A program made the translations under genes and the position numbers. Shown here one piece after another: positions 6,045 to 7,556 of a stretch of 7,556 bases of DNA (position 1 is the stretch's first letter; each line of letters starts with the position of its first letter). The stretch is from Oscillospiraceae bacterium (GTDB taxonomy: Bacteria; Bacillota; Clostridia; Oscillospirales; Oscillospiraceae), in contig JAFSFK010000105.1 in the NCBI GenBank assembly GCA_017435245.1, positions 1-7,556 of the forward strand, read 5' to 3'. The notes under the pieces are model-generated. The model saw only the letters and a program-made list of their open reading frames with translations. It was not told the DNA's origin and did not search any database.

Positions 6045-6149
6045 TTCAGCAAATTCGAGGATACACATTTCCGAAACGGTGTTATCAAGAGACCTGAATC
6101 CAAGCTGAGAGGCCCAAGAAAAAAGAAACAGATTTAGGAGGACACTGTT

Positions 6150-6401
6150 ATGGAAAAGAAAGTTTTATCCTGCAAGTTCAACATGGACACCGGCTGCGTA
6201 GAAGTCAAGTATGCTGATGGCAGCATGATTGCCATCGACTGTACGAAGGTTGAGAATGAGGTTGCCCGGAATATGTACGAAGCAAGCGAACTGGATTGGC
6301 TGGTATATAACGCACCAATGGACTATGTGAATCTGCTACTCCACGGGGATATCCGGGAATATTTGAAAAACGTAACGGATTATCATCCATTAGATATTTG
6401 A
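6150..6401 (+). CDS. DUF6061-like small protein
   Basis: An 83-aa soluble acidic protein with no membrane segment or signal peptide. I recall the opening CKFNMDTGCVEVKYADGS (8-25) and the later ELDWLVYN (47-54) as resembling short Clostridia proteins annotated DUF6061. The family has no assigned function, and this match is from memory rather than a search. The pattern suggests a small alpha/beta fold with an N-terminal beta-hairpin. The ATG at 6150 is well supported by AGGAGG (6136-6141) at 8 nt. No clear promoter is visible between the tRNA terminator and the gene. It converges on the 64-aa gene, with two hairpins between them. Genes of this sort are often found in accessory DNA, but the sequence here does not prove mobility. 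Confidence 0.75.
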   Translation: MEKKVLSCKFNMDTGCVEVKYADGSMIAIDCTKVENEVARNMYEASELDWLVYNAPMDYVNLLLHGDIREYLKNVTDYHPLDI

Positions 6402-6407
6402 CAACTG

Positions 6408-6434
6408 CGGTGGGCGATTCCAATTCGCCTACCG
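6408..6434. other. Hairpin downstream of the DUF6061-like gene
   Basis: CGGTGGGCGA (6408-6417) pairs along 10 bp with TCGCCTACCG (6425-6434), with one G-T wobble and a 7-nt loop. It begins 6 nt past the stop codon. The next bases are GGAAGAAATGG with no T-tract, so termination is doubtful. A transcript-end stabiliser is possible. Confidence 0.4.
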
Positions 6435-6449
6435 GGAAGAAATGGCAAA

Positions 6450-6476
6450 GGGGTGCCACCAATTTGGTGACGCCCC
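6450..6476. terminator. Hairpin terminator between convergent small genes
   Basis: GGGGTG (6450-6455) pairs with CGCCCC (6471-6476) and CACC (6457-6460) with GGTG (6466-6469), with one mismatch between them and a 5-nt loop. It lies 5 nt past the 64-aa gene's stop codon on the minus strand, where it is followed by TTTGCCATTTCTTCC. On the plus strand CTGCTTTC follows. Both tails are only moderately T-rich, so efficiency may be low. Confidence 0.55.
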
Positions 6477-6481
6477 TGCTT

Positions 6482-6676
6482 TCATGCTTTTGCTGGTTTC
6501 CCTGCCTTTCTTTCCGCTGCTTCCGCTTCACGCTGAGCCTTCCACTCCTGAAATTCCCTCTGCCCTTCCTCGCTCTCGTAAAATGCGATAATGTCGGGTA
6601 GGATACATTGGGCGATATACTCAATCTCATGCTGCGGAATGCCGGAATTGTTGATGAGTTTCTTTCGACGAGCCAA
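6482..6676 (-). CDS. 64-aa charged hypothetical protein
   Basis: A small, highly charged soluble protein. It has a basic start (MARRKKL), a central segment HEIEYIAQCILPDIIAFYES (16-35) and a very hydrophilic helical tail (36-64) rich in Glu, Lys, Arg and Ala. The whole is predicted to be mostly helical. The start is TTG at 6676, with GGAGGG (6694-6689) 12 nt upstream. No in-frame ATG fits. The function is unknown. My recollection that similar small proteins occur in Clostridia mobile or accessory regions is weak and unchecked. The gene has a consensus promoter and a 200-nt structured leader, and it ends just before a hairpin. The frame overlaps the possible mini-ORF that starts upstream at 6752. 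Confidence 0.65.
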   Translation of the reverse strand: MARRKKLINNSGIPQHEIEYIAQCILPDIIAFYESEEGQREFQEWKAQREAEAAERKAGKPAKA

Positions 6677-6752
6677 GTTGAAAAATTTCCCTCCGGTTCA
6701 ATATGTAATTATCAAGGTACAAGTGTGAGTATGCAAGTGGGTGTGAGTCGAT
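6627..6752 (-). CDS. Possible 41-aa mini-ORF with ATC start, or start-lost gene
   Basis: A strong ribosome binding site, AAAGGAGG (complement of 6766-6759), is followed 6 nt later not by ATG/GTG/TTG but by ATC (6752-6750). That frame stays open for 41 codons to TGA (6629-6627). It reads IDSHPLAYSHLYLDNYILNR at first and overlaps the start of the 64-aa gene by 50 nt in another frame. It could use a rare ATC start, could have lost an ATG by point change, or the site could only load ribosomes for the downstream gene. None of these is shown by the sequence alone. Confidence 0.3.
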   Translation of the reverse strand: MDSHPLAYSHLYLDNYILNRREIFQLGSSKETHQQFRHSAA

Positions 6753-6772
6753 AGCAGACCTCCTTTCAAAGT

Positions 6773-6824
6773 TTTGATTGTCCAAATCACCGAGGGTTAA
6801 TGTCCGTTCCGCCCGGCAATCAAA
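6773..6824 (-). promoter_or_regulatory. Long-range stem in the leader of the 64-aa gene
   Basis: TTTGATTG (6773-6780) and CAATCAAA (6817-6824) form a perfect 8-bp outer stem. Inside, CCG-A-GG with CCCGG adds five GC pairs around one bulged base. On the minus-strand transcript this stem lies between the early hairpin (6837-6865) and the AAAGGAGG site. It could act as part of an attenuator or as a roadblock next to the ribosome binding site. Confidence 0.35.
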
Positions 6825-6836
6825 TTTACAAACAAA

Positions 6837-6865
6837 ATGCAGACACCCGTCAAGAGTGTCTGCAT
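6837..6865 (-). terminator. Promoter-proximal terminator-like hairpin (candidate attenuator)
   Basis: ATGCAGACAC (6837-6846) and GTGTCTGCAT (6856-6865) form a perfect 10-bp stem with a 9-nt loop. On the minus-strand transcript TTTGTTTG follows. It begins only about 17 nt after the expected start of transcription, so termination here would release an RNA of about 50-60 nt before any gene is reached. Confidence 0.55.
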
Positions 6866-6888
6866 CGAAGTTATTCTGTTGCGTTGTT

Positions 6889-6917
6889 ATTATACCACCG
6901 ATCAAAAATGCTGTCAA
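6889..6917 (-). promoter_or_regulatory. Perfect-consensus promoter for the 64-aa gene
   Basis: On the minus strand TTGACA (6917-6912), a 17-bp spacer and TATAAT (6894-6889). All 12 positions match the sigma-A consensus. The start would be near 6882, giving a leader of about 200 nt before the TTG at 6676. Confidence 0.8.
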
Positions 6918-7220
6918 TAGAACATGGAGCGTAGAAAAATAGGGGGTAAAAAGTGCTGTCCTAACAATGTCTTTTTCACCCGAAAACGGATGTGGTAATG
7001 GTAGAATGCCACCCCCTTCAAAAACGGGTATCTATTCTTCTACATTGTAACGATTTTGCCCCGAAAAAGCACTGCGGCACAACAATTTTTTCTGCGATTT
7101 TGAGCAGGTAATACGATTCCTTGTTAGGTCCCCAAATAGGCTTTAAGAGCGTTACAAATACGCAAAAACTCAGTTTTGGGAGAGCACGCAAAATTATATC
7201 GGGATCATATATATGGGCCG
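6918..7220. other. 300-bp gap without a convincing gene
   Basis: Only low-quality open frames occur here. The longest, on the minus strand, begins at a TTG inside the stop of the 57-aa gene without a ribosome binding site. The one structural signal is an inverted repeat, GGGTAAAAAG (6944-6953) with CTTTTTCACCC (6971-6981), one base bulged, with a 17-nt loop. No terminator with a T-tract follows the 57-aa gene. The region is AT-rich and may hold remnants of lost sequence or an upstream control region. Confidence 0.4.
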
Positions 7221-7394
7221 TCAATGGTCAAGTACTTTCAAAACAGCATCTGCTGCGCTCCAAACGATTCCAATGAGGCCAATGAAAAGACAGGCTGGAA
7301 TGACAAGAAGTGCAATGATCCCTAATGCCACTGCCAGAATAACCTTTGCAAGAATGTTCTTTCTGCGGGGATGGTTCATTTTATTTTTCTTCAT
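7221..7394 (-). CDS. 57-aa single-pass membrane protein
   Basis: The product has a basic N-terminus (about 14 residues rich in Lys, Arg and His), then one long hydrophobic segment (~18-45, VILAVALGIIALLVIPACLF and onward), then a short soluble tail ending in LKVLDH. The topology is most likely N-in, by the positive-inside rule. The function is unknown. The ATG at 7394 overlaps the end of the upstream gene by 14 bp, and a second in-frame ATG at 7379 lies 1 nt beyond that gene's stop codon. Neither has a good ribosome binding site, which points to translational coupling. The protein could be a small accessory subunit, toxin-like peptide or secreted-element component, and nothing in the sequence decides this. 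No terminator is evident after it. Confidence 0.6.
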   Translation of the reverse strand: MKKNKMNHPRRKNILAKVILAVALGIIALLVIPACLFIGLIGIVWSAADAVLKVLDH

Positions 7395-7556
7395 CCATAT
7401 ATTCGCAGGTCATCTTCAGCATACCGGAGAAATCCTCATAGATAACCATGATATAGTTTCCGCCGTTATCAAGTTTGAGGGTAGTTTCAAAGTATCCGTC
7501 AGCATCCGGTTCCAGTTCTACAACTTCGCTATTCATGCGGATACGAACCGTAGCGT
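7381..7556 (-). CDS. C-terminal part of an unknown protein (cut by window edge)
   Basis: An open frame enters from the right edge and runs 57 codons to TAA (7383-7381). The visible part alternates short hydrophobic stretches with turns, for example TVRIRMNSEVVELEPDADGY and NGGNYIMVIYEDFSGM, which suggests a beta-rich domain. It ends in the acidic tail YMDEEK. I recognise no family. It forms an overlapping pair with the 57-aa membrane protein gene downstream, so the two are probably co-transcribed and coupled. Confidence 0.6.
   Translation of the reverse strand, partial: ATVRIRMNSEVVELEPDADGYFETTLKLDNGGNYIMVIYEDFSGMLKMTCEYMDEEK

Noticed and set aside
5882..6103. 73-codon open frame on the minus strand across the tRNA
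   Set aside because: It translates the reverse of tRNA-Leu, a familiar false protein in annotations. The tRNA fold is unambiguous.
6205..6630. 141-codon open frame on the minus strand
   Set aside because: It overlaps the DUF6061-like gene and the 64-aa gene, runs through both hairpins and has no start signals.
6627..6917. Full 96-codon version of the leader frame starting at 6917
   Set aside because: Its first codon is the TTG of the -35 box, so that start cannot be on the transcript. Only the part from the ATC at 6752 deserves attention.
7018..7224. 68-codon open frame on the minus strand after the 57-aa gene
   Set aside because: TTG start within the preceding stop region, no ribosome binding site, and a translation without recognisable protein character.

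Overview
The window looks like chromosomal DNA of a gut-type Clostridia (Bacillota), most plausibly Oscillospirales/Ruminococcaceae. This is inferred from strong GGAGG ribosome binding sites, sigma-A promoters, a domain-swapped GH3 glycosidase of the type described in Ruminococcus and Butyrivibrio, a small protein resembling the DUF6061 group, and AT-rich stem-loop repeats built on AATTGAAAATTG blocks. No marker gene fixes the genus.

Layout. Positions 1-211 hold a REP-like double hairpin, a 19-bp fragment of a dispersed repeat and a promoter. They lead into a polytopic O-antigen ligase/polymerase-like membrane protein (212-1525, +). It converges on a GH3 beta-glycosidase (3884-1485, -) with reversed domain order. 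The two genes overlap by 41 bp at their 3' ends, and a terminator hairpin lies inside the ligase reading frame. The GH3 gene is divergent from mgtE (4185-5561, +), a CBS-domain Mg2+ transporter/channel. The mgtE gene has a ~140-nt leader with a possible leader peptide, competing helices and a hairpin that covers its ribosome binding site. It ends at a strong terminator, followed by a 177-bp MITE/BIME-like inverted-repeat element and a tRNA-Leu(UAA) with its own promoter and terminator.

The right third (6045-7556) is accessory in character and contains only small genes. They are an 83-aa DUF6061-like protein (+), a convergent 64-aa charged protein (-) and, at the right edge, a 57-aa single-pass membrane protein plus the C-terminal end of another gene (both -). 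The 64-aa gene sits behind a perfect-consensus promoter, an immediate terminator-like hairpin, a second long-range stem and a strong ribosome binding site that faces an ATC codon. This resembles an attenuated or translationally coupled leader.

How the genes work together. The left two genes suggest surface-glycan assembly and intracellular glycoside breakdown. They are convergent and not co-transcribed, so no shared pathway is implied. mgtE is a stand-alone Mg2+ homeostasis unit. The points most worth following up are the two untranslated leaders (mgtE and the 64-aa gene), the inverted-repeat element with a matching fragment 5.7 kb away, and the ligase/GH3 3' overlap.
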